Notes under the pieces: model-generated | The model's input: the letters and a program-made list of their open reading frames with translations, nothing else | What the model was told of the DNA's origin: nothing | The model's database searches: none | Part shown: in pieces, positions 26,322-34,715 of the stretch | Position numbering within the stretch: the stretch's first letter is position 1 | Layout: each line of letters opens with the position of its first letter | Program-made: the position numbers and the translations under genes | Origin: an uncultured Bacteroidota bacterium | Lineage (GTDB): Bacteria; Bacteroidota; Bacteroidia; Bacteroidales; F082 | NCBI GenBank assembly: GCA_913009685.1 | Contig: CAJVXP010000012.1 | Location: forward strand, 1 to 59,223 | Length of the DNA stretch: 59,223 nucleotides | Reading direction: 5' to 3'

Positions 26322-26678
26322 ATGAACATTGAGAAGATACGTGAATATTGCCTTGGCAAACCTGCTGTAACAGAAAGTTTCCCTTTTGATGAGGTAACAC
26401 TCGTTTTTAAAGTGGCCGGCAAGATGTTCGCCCTCGTGAATCTTGATGGGAACCTCAGCATAAATTTAAAATGTGATCCTGAAAAAGCCCTTGAGCTTCG
26501 CGAACATTATCCTGCCGTACTCCCCGGATACCACATGAACAAACGCCTGTGGAACACCATTTTGCCGGATGGTACGCTGGATAACGATCTGGTAAAATCG
26601 TGGATTGATGATTCGTACGACCTGGTGGTGGCAAAATTACCAAAAAAAGAGCGGGAAAAACTGCAGAATGCGGATTGA
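26322..26678 (+). CDS. MmcQ/YjbR family protein
   Basis: The 118-residue protein belongs to the MmcQ/YjbR family, small proteins with a CyaY-like alpha/beta fold often annotated as DNA-binding. Typical segments are IREYCLGKPAVTESFPFDEV (about 5-24), LVFKVAGKMFALVNLD, and GYHMNKRLWNTI with the conserved W near residue 73. The ATG at 26322 follows a good -7 element TATTTTTG at 26286-26293. The frame opens earlier only from a TTG at 26241. The cellular role is unknown. It converges on the S9 peptidase gene with 37 nt between stops. Confidence 0.85.
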   Translation: MNIEKIREYCLGKPAVTESFPFDEVTLVFKVAGKMFALVNLDGNLSINLKCDPEKALELREHYPAVLPGYHMNKRLWNTILPDGTLDNDLVKSWIDDSYDLVVAKLPKKEREKLQNAD

Positions 26679-26715
26679 CAATGTGTAGATTTGTGAAATG
26701 CATGGCTTTAATTTT

Positions 26716-28809
26716 TTATCTTTCCAATAGATAAAGCATAAAAGCATCTTCCATGGCCAGTTCTTTAAACTGCTCAAATCGTCCGGATGCGCCTCCGTGT
26801 CCGAAATCCATGTTTGTCCATAACAACAGCAAATGGTCATCGGTTCTCATTTCACGCAATTTAGCCACCCATTTAGCCGGTTCCCAGTATTGCACCTGAC
26901 TGTCGTGCAAACCGGTGGTTACCAGCATGGCCGGATAATCCTGTGTTTTCACATTATCATAAGGCGAATAGGATAACATGTAATCATAATAACGTTTCTC
27001 ATTGGGGTTTCCCCATTCATCATATTCTCCGGTTGTTAGCGGAATATCCTCATCGAGCATGGTGGTAATCACATCCACAAAAGGAACAGCGGCCACCACG
27101 CCTCTGAACAGCTGAGGAGCATAATTGACTACTGCCCCCATGAGCAGTCCACCGGCACTGCCACCCATGGCAAAAAGTTTTTCCGGGGAAGTGTATTTGT
27201 TGGCAATGAGATAGTTTGCGCAATCGATAAAATCAAAAAAGGTGTTTTTCTTTTTCAGCAGTTTCCCATCTTCATACCAATCCCGGCCCATCTCCTGGCC
27301 GCCACGAACATGAGCCACGGCAAAGGCAAAACCACGGTTGAGCAAACTCAGCCGCGAAGAACGGAACGTCGACTCCATGCTGTAGCCATACGAGCCATAA
27401 GCATAAAGCAGCAACGGCTGCGATCCGTCTTTCCGGAAGCCTTTTTTGTAAACGATACTCACCGGAATTTTTACACCGTCGCGGGCTTTCGCATAAATTC
27501 TTTCAGTAACATAATCTTCCTGGTTGTAGCCACCAATGACTTTTTGCTGTTTCATGAGTTGCCGTGCCCCGGTGTGTAGGTTATAATCGTAGATGGTGTT
27601 GGGTGTTTTCAACGAAGTATAGCCGTATCGCAGCACATCTGACTCGTAAGCATAATTGTCATCAAAATAAACATGATAATCCGGTTCGTCGAATTGCAGA
27701 TAATGGTCGGTACCGTCATTCATGTTAAACACACGAAAGCGAAGCAAACCGTTTTTTCGTTCTGCAACCACAAAGAATTTGTCAAATACTTCCACTTCTT
27801 CAAGCAGCACATCTTTTCTGTTGGGAATCAGCTCCTTCCAGTTCTCCACGCCGGTTTTGTCCATCGGCGTTTCCATAAGCCTGAAATTTTTGGCTTTGTA
27901 ATTGGTACGAATCAAAAACCGGTTTCCCTGATGGGCAATATGATACTCCACATTTTTCATGCGAGGGGTAAAAACATTGAATTTCCCATCCGGTTTATCT
28001 GCATCCAGTAACTGGTATTCTGTTGACAATGTTGATTCCGAAGTTATTACCATAAACTTCTTCGATTTACTTTTGTACACGCTGACATCAAAGGAAGCAT
28101 CCTTTTCGTGAAATATAAGCCGGTCATTTTCCACAAGCTCTCCCAGGGTATGCCGAAAAATCTTGTAAGGCCTGAGTGCCGTATCTTTTACAGAATAGAA
28201 AATTGTCCTGTTGTTGTTGCTCCAGGCCAAATCTCCTGATGTGTTAGGAATCTTATCCGGGTAAGTCTTTCCTGTTTTCAGATTCTTAAAAAAGATTGTG
28301 TATTGTCGCCGGCTCACCGTATCAACACTGTAGGCAATAATTTGATTATCAGGACTGATTTCCCAGTTGTTAATCTCAAAAAAATGATGGCCTTCCGCCA
28401 TTTTGTTACCATCGAGCATGATTTCTTCCGGTGCATTTTTTTCTGTTTTTTTGCGGCAATAAACCGGATACTCTTTTCCCTCTTCATAACGCGTATAATA
28501 GGAATAGCCTCTCAGCGTATAAGGTACGCTCACATCCTTTTGCGGAATACGACCAACCATTTCGTCAAAAAGCGTTTTCTGCAGCTCTTTTGTGGGAGTG
28601 TTGAAAACCGTTTCCGTATAATCGTTTTCCTCCTTTAAATAAGCGACAACTTCCGGGTTTTCACGTTCGTTGAGCCAGCAATAATTGTCGGTACGGATGT
28701 GCCCGTGTTTCTTTAATTTTTTTGGAATCTTTTTTGCTTTTGGCGGAAATTTATGATGATTTTGTGATGGCATTGCTGATGGCTGAGATAACATAACTAT
28801 GATAATCAA
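26716..28809 (-). CDS. prolyl oligopeptidase family serine peptidase (oligopeptidase B-like)
   Basis: The 697-residue S9A enzyme hydrolyses short peptides. The N-terminal part is a beta-propeller starting with YCWLNERENPEVVAYL (about 43-58). The C-terminal alpha/beta-hydrolase carries the catalytic serine in MGGSAGGLLMG (about 545), the aspartate in TTGLHDSQVQY, and the histidine in DFGHGGASGR near residue 677. The pattern favours oligopeptidase B over prolyl endopeptidase. Start choice is uncertain: the ATG at 28809 gives a weakly hydrophobic MIIIVML beginning, and ATGs at 28794 and 28773 are alternatives. It is monocistronic, preceded by the terminator of the next gene. Confidence 0.9.
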   Translation of the reverse strand: MIIIVMLSQPSAMPSQNHHKFPPKAKKIPKKLKKHGHIRTDNYCWLNERENPEVVAYLKEENDYTETVFNTPTKELQKTLFDEMVGRIPQKDVSVPYTLRGYSYYTRYEEGKEYPVYCRKKTEKNAPEEIMLDGNKMAEGHHFFEINNWEISPDNQIIAYSVDTVSRRQYTIFFKNLKTGKTYPDKIPNTSGDLAWSNNNRTIFYSVKDTALRPYKIFRHTLGELVENDRLIFHEKDASFDVSVYKSKSKKFMVITSESTLSTEYQLLDADKPDGKFNVFTPRMKNVEYHIAHQGNRFLIRTNYKAKNFRLMETPMDKTGVENWKELIPNRKDVLLEEVEVFDKFFVVAERKNGLLRFRVFNMNDGTDHYLQFDEPDYHVYFDDNYAYESDVLRYGYTSLKTPNTIYDYNLHTGARQLMKQQKVIGGYNQEDYVTERIYAKARDGVKIPVSIVYKKGFRKDGSQPLLLYAYGSYGYSMESTFRSSRLSLLNRGFAFAVAHVRGGQEMGRDWYEDGKLLKKKNTFFDFIDCANYLIANKYTSPEKLFAMGGSAGGLLMGAVVNYAPQLFRGVVAAVPFVDVITTMLDEDIPLTTGEYDEWGNPNEKRYYDYMLSYSPYDNVKTQDYPAMLVTTGLHDSQVQYWEPAKWVAKLREMRTDDHLLLLWTNMDFGHGGASGRFEQFKELAMEDAFMLYLLER

Positions 28810-28869
28810 TAAATTAAAAATGGATTTTCAGTTGCCTGGTATTTTGCAAAGAACGGTAAAAACCGGGAT

Positions 28870-28900
28870 ATAAAAAACCCGGCACAAAGGCCGGGTTGTA
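28870..28900 (-). terminator. terminator after the LiaF-like gene
   Basis: AACCCGGC (28876-28883) and GCCGGGTT (28890-28897) pair perfectly around a 6-nt loop. On the minus strand the stem runs into TTTTTTATAT. It lies 39 nt beyond the stop codon of the LiaF-like gene and separates that pair from the S9 peptidase gene. Confidence 0.85.
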
Positions 28901-28935
28901 TATATAGAACCTGATCGGGTCAGGGATAATGTTGT

Positions 28936-29859
28936 CTAATAACGGATAATGCGGAAACTGGAAACGGCGGCATCCACATTCAGATGAATTTTGTTTTTGG
29001 CTTCATCATAATTTTCCGTCTGATAATGGCCACTGCTTACTTTTGTGAATCCGGGCAAATGTTTACCTGACAAAACAGCGGTGATCTCCAGGTCGCATCC
29101 CGTGTTTTCGGGTACTCTCAGCGTAAGCGATGAGGCGCCGGCATCAATATCTACTTTCACGCTGGGATACTTGTCGCCCAGTGTTATTTTAAACGATCCT
29201 GCACCTCCATCCAAGCTGATTTTCTGCACTTTGAATTGTCTCAGGTCATAATTGACTGAGCTGGCTCCGGCATTTAAGCTAATGTCCCAGACCGGGGCCG
29301 GATTAAGGCTAATGATAACCTTCTTGTGGTTGTTGTTATGAAAAATGTGTTCTTCATCCTCCGAAATATTAACCATTACATCACGACCGCTGCGTCGGAC
29401 GAAATATTGGTAATGACTGCCTCGTGAGCTTTGTTGCGAAAAGCTGAGCAGGTCTGAACAGGTGTCTTTTAGGGTAAATGTTCCGGCGGCTGCATCCATC
29501 ACAAGCTTTGCGTTTTCTATGGTGTCGGAATAAGGAATCGTAAAGTTTTGTTGACTTTCCGTCAACGACGAATTACCGCTGTCAAAATCTTTATCAATGA
29601 TAAATTCAAAATCATGATATTTTCCTGAGCTGGGATATTCCAGCACAAACCATGTTGCGCCCCCCAAAATGATAACCAGAATACCCGCTTTAATGGTATC
29701 CCGAATAGGTAATACCGACAATCCCCAGAGGATAAAAAGCAACGGCCACAAGCGAAGAATGTTAAACCAGTCGAAATCAATAACTCCCAAATTCCGGGCA
29801 ACCAGCAGGCTGCCGATGATGATGAGGCTCAATCCCCAAAAAACGTTTCTAAATTTCAT
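28936..29859 (-). CDS. LiaF-like membrane protein (DUF5668/toast-rack type)
   Basis: The 307-residue protein starts with four hydrophobic segments (about 5-80: FWGLSLIIIGSLLVARNLGV, WPLLFILWGLSVL, GILVIILGGATWFVLEY) and ends with a beta-rich domain with repeating AGASSVNYDLRQFKVQKISL-like strands (about 195-307). This is the layout of LiaF/VraT-type cell-envelope stress proteins and the related adhesin-like DUF4097 fold. In Firmicutes LiaF restrains a two-component sensor; here no sensor kinase is nearby, so the role is open. The start codon overlaps the upstream PspC-domain gene by 4 nt, so the two form an operon. Confidence 0.8.
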   Translation of the reverse strand: MKFRNVFWGLSLIIIGSLLVARNLGVIDFDWFNILRLWPLLFILWGLSVLPIRDTIKAGILVIILGGATWFVLEYPSSGKYHDFEFIIDKDFDSGNSSLTESQQNFTIPYSDTIENAKLVMDAAAGTFTLKDTCSDLLSFSQQSSRGSHYQYFVRRSGRDVMVNISEDEEHIFHNNNHKKVIISLNPAPVWDISLNAGASSVNYDLRQFKVQKISLDGGAGSFKITLGDKYPSVKVDIDAGASSLTLRVPENTGCDLEITAVLSGKHLPGFTKVSSGHYQTENYDEAKNKIHLNVDAAVSSFRIIRY

Positions 29860-30359
29860 TGTTGTCTGTTTTTAGATTTTAAAATATTCGGATCAATAAT
29901 CAAAAAACCTCCTGCAATCAGTAACACCGGCCAGAAGTCACGTATTTCAAACCACGGCAGCATACGGTTAGCGAGGAAGAGGACGCCTACGAGGATGAGA
30001 ATAATTCCGGCAACGAGGCTGGTATTGGAAGGCGTTTTTGCGGATGAGGCCGGAGAAGTTGCCTTTTCCGAATCGGTAGTTGTATTACCAGCATCAGTAG
30101 CCCCTCCGGCATCCTCGTTTGGTCCGGGGTTTGCCTGCGTACCCGACGCATTATTGTATTGAAAAGGTATTGGTTTGGCCGGCACCACAATCCACATAAT
30201 GATGTAAGCCAGCAGGCCACCTCCGCCAAAAAGCACCAGCAGTACGAAAAGCAACCGGAAAATAATCACATCCACATCAAAATATTCCGCCAGGCCACTG
30301 GCCACTCCGCCAACCACTTTGTTGTAAGTGTTTCTGTACAATCTTTTTGCTTGTCCCAT
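29856..30359 (-). CDS. PspC domain membrane protein
   Basis: The 167-residue protein starts MGQAKRLYRN at 30359. The longer open frame upstream is not conserved in character. A PspC domain covers about 8-65: NKVVGGVASGLAEYFDVDV and then the membrane segment LLFVLLVLFGGGGLLAYIIMWIVVP. A Ser/Thr/Ala/Pro-rich linker (about 75-115) leads to a second hydrophobic part (VAGIILILVGVLFLANRMLP, DFWPVLLIAGGFLII) that resembles the LiaF N-terminus. PspC proteins sense envelope stress. With the LiaF-like gene it forms a two-gene envelope-stress operon. Confidence 0.88.
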   Translation of the reverse strand: MGQAKRLYRNTYNKVVGGVASGLAEYFDVDVIIFRLLFVLLVLFGGGGLLAYIIMWIVVPAKPIPFQYNNASGTQANPGPNEDAGGATDAGNTTTDSEKATSPASSAKTPSNTSLVAGIILILVGVLFLANRMLPWFEIRDFWPVLLIAGGFLIIDPNILKSKNRQQ

Positions 30360-30583
30360 TTTTATCTGTTTTTGATTTTCAGGACAAAAATAGTGAGGTG
30401 AAATACTGTACGAAACAAAAATTCGGTAACCGGCAGCTTTTTGTCGGTAAACGGAGAAAGAGAAGCTGAAAAACACAGAAGGAAAGAAGCCGGGGGTTTT
30501 TACTACGCATACGTAATCTGTACGTGTTTTAAATTAGTGATTTTTAGTAAAACACATAAACAAAAATCCCATAGTTGTTGTAA

Positions 30584-30599
30584 TTTTACGGGCGTAAAA
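30584..30599 (+). promoter_or_regulatory. inverted repeat upstream of icd
   Basis: TTTTACG-GG-CGTAAAA is a perfect 7-bp inverted repeat 33 nt before the icd ATG. It overlaps a weak -7 match (TAATTTTA, 30581-30588). Near-duplicate words AGTGATTT occur on both sides (about 30536 and 30603). A repressor or activator site controlling the TCA-cycle genes is possible but unproven; the rest of the 270-nt gap shows nothing else. Confidence 0.35.
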
Positions 30600-30632
30600 A
30601 AATAGTGATTTATTAACAATAGATTTGAAAGA

Positions 30633-31859
30633 ATGGAAAAGATTAAAGTAGCAATTCCGGTAGTTGAACTGGATGGAGATGAGATGACAAGGATTATTTG
30701 GGCCATGATTAAAGACAAGCTCATTTTACCTTATTTAGATATTGACTTGAAATATTACGACCTGAGCATTCAAAAACGTGATGAAACCGATGATCAGATT
30801 ACCGTTGATGCAGCCAATGCTATCAAAAAATACGGTGTTGGTGTGAAATGTGCTACCATCACCCCCGACGAAGCCCGCGTGGAAGAGTTTGGGTTGAAAC
30901 AAATGTGGAGATCCCCTAACGGAACCATTCGAAATATACTGGGAGGGACTGTTTTTCGTGAGCCTATCTTGATGAAAAACGTTCCTCGTCTTGTCCCCGG
31001 ATGGGAAAAGCCTATCATTATTGGCCGTCACGCTTATGGCGACCAGTACAAAGCTACTGATTTCAGAACCAGAGGAAAAGGAACGCTGACCATTAAATAT
31101 ACTCCCGATGATGACAGCGAGCCACAGGAATATAAAGTTTTCCATTTTGATGGCGATGGTGTTGGAATGGCTATGTACAATACCGACGAATCTATTACCG
31201 GGTTTGCTTATGCCTGCTTTACTATGGCGCTGGAGAAAAAACAAGATCTTTTCCTGTCCACGAAAAATACGATTTTGAAAAAGTATGATGGCCGTTTCAA
31301 AGATATTTTTCAGGAAATATACGACAACGAATTCAAAGAAAAATTTGAAGCCAATGGTAATTACTACGAGCATCGTCTGATTGATGACATGGTTGCCCAG
31401 GTGATGAAAAAAGATGGTGGCTTTGTTTGGGCTACCAAAAACTACGATGGAGACGTACAATCTGACATTCTTGCCCAGGGATTTGGTTCGCTCGGGCTGA
31501 TGACTTCCGTACTCCTGACACCTGATGGAAAGACTGTTGAAGCTGAAGCTGCACATGGAACGGTAACCCGTCACTATCGCCAGCATCAGCAGGGGAAAGC
31601 CACTTCTACCAATCCTATTGCCTCCATTTTTGCCTGGACGCGCGGATTGTATTACCGTGGTAAATTTGATGGTAATCAGCCTCTGATGGATTTTGCCCAT
31701 AGTGTGGAAAGAGTTTGTGTGGAAACAGTCGAAGCCGGTCAAATGACCAAAGACCTTGCCCTGTTGATTAAAGGAAAAGATATGACAGAGAAAGATTACC
31801 TGACTACCGAAGGCTTTCTGGATGCATTGGGTAAAAATTTGCAGAAAAAATTAAATTAA
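30633..31859 (+). CDS. icd: isocitrate dehydrogenase (NADP+)
   Basis: The enzyme oxidatively decarboxylates isocitrate to 2-oxoglutarate. The 408 residues match the dimeric, eukaryote-like class: [13 protein letters not shown] (about 10-22), [20 protein letters not shown] (substrate-binding Ser/Asn/Arg segment, about 91-110), [20 protein letters not shown] (metal-binding Asp, about 269-288) and [19 protein letters not shown] (cofactor loop). The RHYR/H pattern after GTVT is typical of NADP-dependent enzymes. It is followed 36 nt later by citrate synthase, so the two early TCA steps are co-expressed; aconitase is not in the window. Confidence 0.95.
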   Translation: MEKIKVAIPVVELDGDEMTRIIWAMIKDKLILPYLDIDLKYYDLSIQKRDETDDQITVDAANAIKKYGVGVKCATITPDEARVEEFGLKQMWRSPNGTIRNILGGTVFREPILMKNVPRLVPGWEKPIIIGRHAYGDQYKATDFRTRGKGTLTIKYTPDDDSEPQEYKVFHFDGDGVGMAMYNTDESITGFAYACFTMALEKKQDLFLSTKNTILKKYDGRFKDIFQEIYDNEFKEKFEANGNYYEHRLIDDMVAQVMKKDGGFVWATKNYDGDVQSDILAQGFGSLGLMTSVLLTPDGKTVEAEAAHGTVTRHYRQHQQGKATSTNPIASIFAWTRGLYYRGKFDGNQPLMDFAHSVERVCVETVEAGQMTKDLALLIKGKDMTEKDYLTTEGFLDALGKNLQKKLN

Positions 31860-31895
31860 GCCGGGCTACTCCGACATCATATAAAACAAAAAATC

Positions 31896-33200
31896 ATGGC
31901 AACTTTAAAAGAAACATTAGGGAAAAAAATCGAAGCCCACAGGCCTAGAACAACACGTCTGCTGAAAGAATTTGGAGACGTTAAAGTGGGTGAAGTAAAT
32001 ATTTCCCAAACCATTAACGGCATGAGAGGTGTGAAAGGTCTGACAACTGATATTTCTTACCTCGATCCTTTTGAAGGTATTCGTTTCAGGGGAAAAACTA
32101 TTCCTGAAGTGATGGCCATTATTCCCAAACCTGAAGGGAAAGACTATCCTTACGTGGAAGCTTTTTGGTACTATCTGCTTACCGGCGAAGTCCCTACAGT
32201 GGAAGAAACGCTGGAAATAGTTGAAGATTTCAAAAAAAGAAGAAATGTCCCGCAATATGTTTATAATATCTTAAGGACTATGCCCCGCGATACGCATCCC
32301 ATGACCATGTTCTCCGCAGCTATTTTGTCCATGCAGCGCGAATCAAAATTTGCTAAATTCTATGCAGAAGGATTTAACAAAATGACGGCCTGGGAACCTA
32401 TGTATGAGGATGCTACGGACATTATTGCAAAACTTCCGATGATTGCTGCTTACATCTACCGGATGAAATACAAAAGCGACATCCACATTGCTCCCGACCC
32501 CGATTTGGATATGGGTGGCAACTTTGCGCACATGATGGGACTGCCTGAGCCATATGATGATGTGGCCCGTATGTATTTCATTATCCATTCTGATCATGAG
32601 TCAGGTAATGTGTCGGCTCACGCCACCCACCTTGTAGCTTCGGCTCTTTCCGACGCTTACTATTCACTTTCTGCCGGCCTTGATGGCCTGGCTGGTCCCC
32701 TGCACGGTCTGGCAAACCAGGAAGTGCTGAAATGGATTCAGGGGGTGATGGAAAAGATGGATGGCAAACTGCCTTCGGAAGAAAAAATGAAAGAATTTGT
32801 GTGGGATACGCTAAACAGCGGACAGGTGATCCCCGGTTACGGACATGCCGTACTGCGTAAAACAGACCCGCGTTACATGTCGCAACGTGAGTTCTGCCTG
32901 AAACATTTACCTGACGACCCGATTTTTGCTTTCGTCTCGCGCTTGTACGATGTGGTTCCCGATATTTTGAGAGAACAGGGAAAAGCCAAGAACCCGTGGC
33001 CCAATGTGGATGCCCAGTCTGGTGTTATCCAATGGCATTATGGCTTGCGTGAGTATGACTTCTATACCGTTCTGTTTGGTGTTGGAAGAGCTATGGGCGT
33101 CCTTGCCAACATTACCTGGGACAGAGCACTCGGCTATGCTATCGAAAGGCCAAAATCGCTCACTACCGATATGCTGGAAGAAATTGCCGGTATCAAATAA
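31896..33200 (+). CDS. gltA: citrate synthase, mitochondrial-like type
   Basis: The enzyme condenses oxaloacetate and acetyl-CoA to citrate. The 434-residue protein resembles eukaryotic mitochondrial citrate synthase rather than the E. coli hexameric form. The catalytic residues can be matched: His270 in GPLHGLANQEV, His317 in PGYGHAVLRKTDPRY, Asp372 in NVDAQSGVIQW. HSDHESGNVSAHATHLV at about 231-247 is also characteristic. No NADH-inhibition N-terminal domain is present. It lies downstream of icd in an apparent two-gene operon and is followed by a terminator. Confidence 0.95.
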   Translation: MATLKETLGKKIEAHRPRTTRLLKEFGDVKVGEVNISQTINGMRGVKGLTTDISYLDPFEGIRFRGKTIPEVMAIIPKPEGKDYPYVEAFWYYLLTGEVPTVEETLEIVEDFKKRRNVPQYVYNILRTMPRDTHPMTMFSAAILSMQRESKFAKFYAEGFNKMTAWEPMYEDATDIIAKLPMIAAYIYRMKYKSDIHIAPDPDLDMGGNFAHMMGLPEPYDDVARMYFIIHSDHESGNVSAHATHLVASALSDAYYSLSAGLDGLAGPLHGLANQEVLKWIQGVMEKMDGKLPSEEKMKEFVWDTLNSGQVIPGYGHAVLRKTDPRYMSQREFCLKHLPDDPIFAFVSRLYDVVPDILREQGKAKNPWPNVDAQSGVIQWHYGLREYDFYTVLFGVGRAMGVLANITWDRALGYAIERPKSLTTDMLEEIAGIK

Positions 33201-33223
33201 TAACTGGGCTGCCTTTTATCAAA

Positions 33224-33250
33224 AAAACCCTGCTTTCGCAGGTTTTTTTG
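33224..33250 (+). terminator. terminator after gltA
   Basis: AAACCCTGC and GCAGGTTT pair around TTTC with one bulged C, followed by a run of T. It begins 24 nt after the citrate synthase stop codon. Confidence 0.8.
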
Positions 33251-33268
33251 TTTTACACGGATGTGGCA

Positions 33269-33430
33269 CAAGCGGACGCTTGCGCCATAGTGTGTCCGCC
33301 AACAAATTATCGTTCAAGCGTCCGCTTGGACGACCTATTCTATTAACACAACTGGATTAAGCGTCCGCTTGGACCAATCATCCCGAAAATACTACTTATC
33401 AACAACTGGTTCAAGCGTCCGCTTGGACCA
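33269..33430. repeat. cluster of short palindromic repeats (CAAGCG-TC-CGCTTG family)
   Basis: Four related palindromes lie here: CAAGCGGACGCTTG at 33269-33282 (opposite orientation), CAAGCGTCCGCTTG at 33315-33328, TAAGCGTCCGCTTG at 33358-33371 and CAAGCGTCCGCTTG at 33412-33425. The spacings of about 46, 43 and 54 nt are irregular. Flanking words also recur: ACAACTGG before copies, CCCGAAAATACTACT at 33382-33396 and again near 33449-33463. A 30-nt block at 33401-33430 is repeated exactly at 47664-47693. This is an intergenic repeat family, not a gene. The rest of the gap to 33542 holds a possible weak promoter for yjbQ only. Confidence 0.8.
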
Positions 33431-33542
33431 TATATAACATCTATTTTCCCGAAAATACTACTGCTGCTTCTATCGCCCACTTGGGCCAAAGCTATTTGTC
33501 ATTTTGAAAATTTGTGTAATTTTAACCTAAAATACGCGGTAC

Positions 33543-33953
33543 ATGATAATACAAAAAGAAATCACACTTCCTTCGTTTCCGAGAGGCTTTCATCTGATTG
33601 ATAATCTGGTACTTGAGGCGCTGAGCGAATTGCCCGAAACAGGGCTGCTTAACCTGTTTCTGAAACACACTTCGGCAGCATTGATGCTCAACGAAAATGC
33701 CGATCCGGATGTGCGCACCGACCTGAACGTATTGCTTAACAAAATTGCCCCCGAGGGCGCCCCTTTTTACACACACGTGCTGGAGGGCTCCGACGATATG
33801 CCTGCTCATTTTAAAACGGCGGTTTTCGGCACCTCGTTAACCATTCCCATAAGCCACCACCAGCTGAACACCGGTATTTGGCAGGGAATTTATTTTTGTG
33901 AGTTTCGCCGCCACAGCAGCCGGCGGAAACTGGTAATTACCGTTGTTTCCTAA
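33543..33953 (+). CDS. yjbQ: YjbQ family protein
   Basis: The 136-residue protein belongs to the YjbQ (UPF0047) family, small trimeric beta proteins. Members show thiamine-phosphate synthase activity in vitro, but the physiological role is unsettled. Conserved blocks are LNLFLKHTSAALMLNENADP (about 37-56), DVRTDL and the C-terminal LTIPISHHQLNTGIWQGIYF (about 99-118). The length matches the family. It is monocistronic and converges on the AcpH-like gene. Confidence 0.92.
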   Translation: MIIQKEITLPSFPRGFHLIDNLVLEALSELPETGLLNLFLKHTSAALMLNENADPDVRTDLNVLLNKIAPEGAPFYTHVLEGSDDMPAHFKTAVFGTSLTIPISHHQLNTGIWQGIYFCEFRRHSSRRKLVITVVS

Positions 33954-33993
33954 TCCTTTACCATTTGTACTGTATGGAATAACCCGAAGTATC

Positions 33994-34578
33994 TTAGACG
34001 CTTACTAACACTTCCTCAACCCGTTGTTGCAACTGCGGATAAAATGTCCTGAAATTTTCCTGCAAATCACCGTAATGCGTTTCCATGACGGCTACAGCAC
34101 TTGTCATTCCCGACCGGAAACCGGTCCGCCGGTCCATATTGTAAAAAATCTGTTCCAGTTCGCGTAGCGAAGCATAGGAATTTAGCCAGTTCTGGGCCAT
34201 CATAAAGGGGAGGATATATTTGATACGATGAGGCAGAATAACAAAATGTCTCGTCAAAATTCTATAAACATGATTCGAAAAGTTCACAAGAGTTGTATCG
34301 GAATACATCTTCCAATCCGAAGCCAGAAAATGATCGAAATAAATATCTGTTACTACTCCTGAATATAATCTATAGTGTTCCCGTATCAGTGCTTTGCTCT
34401 GCCTCACCAGCGGATGCTTGTCCGTAAAATCATCTATTTGTCTGTGTAACAGGATTCCCGATTGAATATCAGGGGCATATTTTTCCCATGTCCTGCCTTT
34501 TACAGCATCGGCCATCATGTTTCCTGCAAGCACACTCTCATTGTCGCCCGAAAGGAGGGCATGGGCCAGAAAATTCAT
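33994..34578 (-). CDS. AcpH-like phosphodiesterase (DUF479 family)
   Basis: The 194-residue protein starts MNFLAHALLSG at 34578, the conserved beginning of the acyl-carrier-protein phosphodiesterase family. The open frame extends 76 codons upstream into a hydrophobic, unconserved stretch that overlaps the opposite gene and is rejected. Family features are GNMMADAVKG (about 19-28), HRQIDDFTDKHP with metal-binding His/Asp (about 46-57) and VVTDIYFDHFLA. E. coli AcpH removes the phosphopantetheine group from ACP; activity here is inferred from family membership. Confidence 0.88.
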   Translation of the reverse strand: MNFLAHALLSGDNESVLAGNMMADAVKGRTWEKYAPDIQSGILLHRQIDDFTDKHPLVRQSKALIREHYRLYSGVVTDIYFDHFLASDWKMYSDTTLVNFSNHVYRILTRHFVILPHRIKYILPFMMAQNWLNSYASLRELEQIFYNMDRRTGFRSGMTSAVAVMETHYGDLQENFRTFYPQLQQRVEEVLVSV

Positions 34579-34715
34579 TGTTCTGTTTTGCGCAAAAGTA
34601 AACCATTTCAGGCAATTTAAATTTATTATAGATTGCCCATGCAAAAAAATCCATAGGTTTAAAAATGGTAAATTTGCAATCGATTTCGATAAAATAAACA
34701 AAATAAAAAATATCC

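Noticed and set aside
30735-31742. 335-codon minus-strand open frame
   Set aside because: It lies wholly inside icd on the opposite strand; the sense protein has every catalytic motif of isocitrate dehydrogenase.
33269-33430. Possible CRISPR array
   Set aside because: Copies are spaced irregularly (about 46, 43, 54 nt), one is in the opposite orientation, flanking words are partly shared instead of unique spacers, and no cas gene is near.
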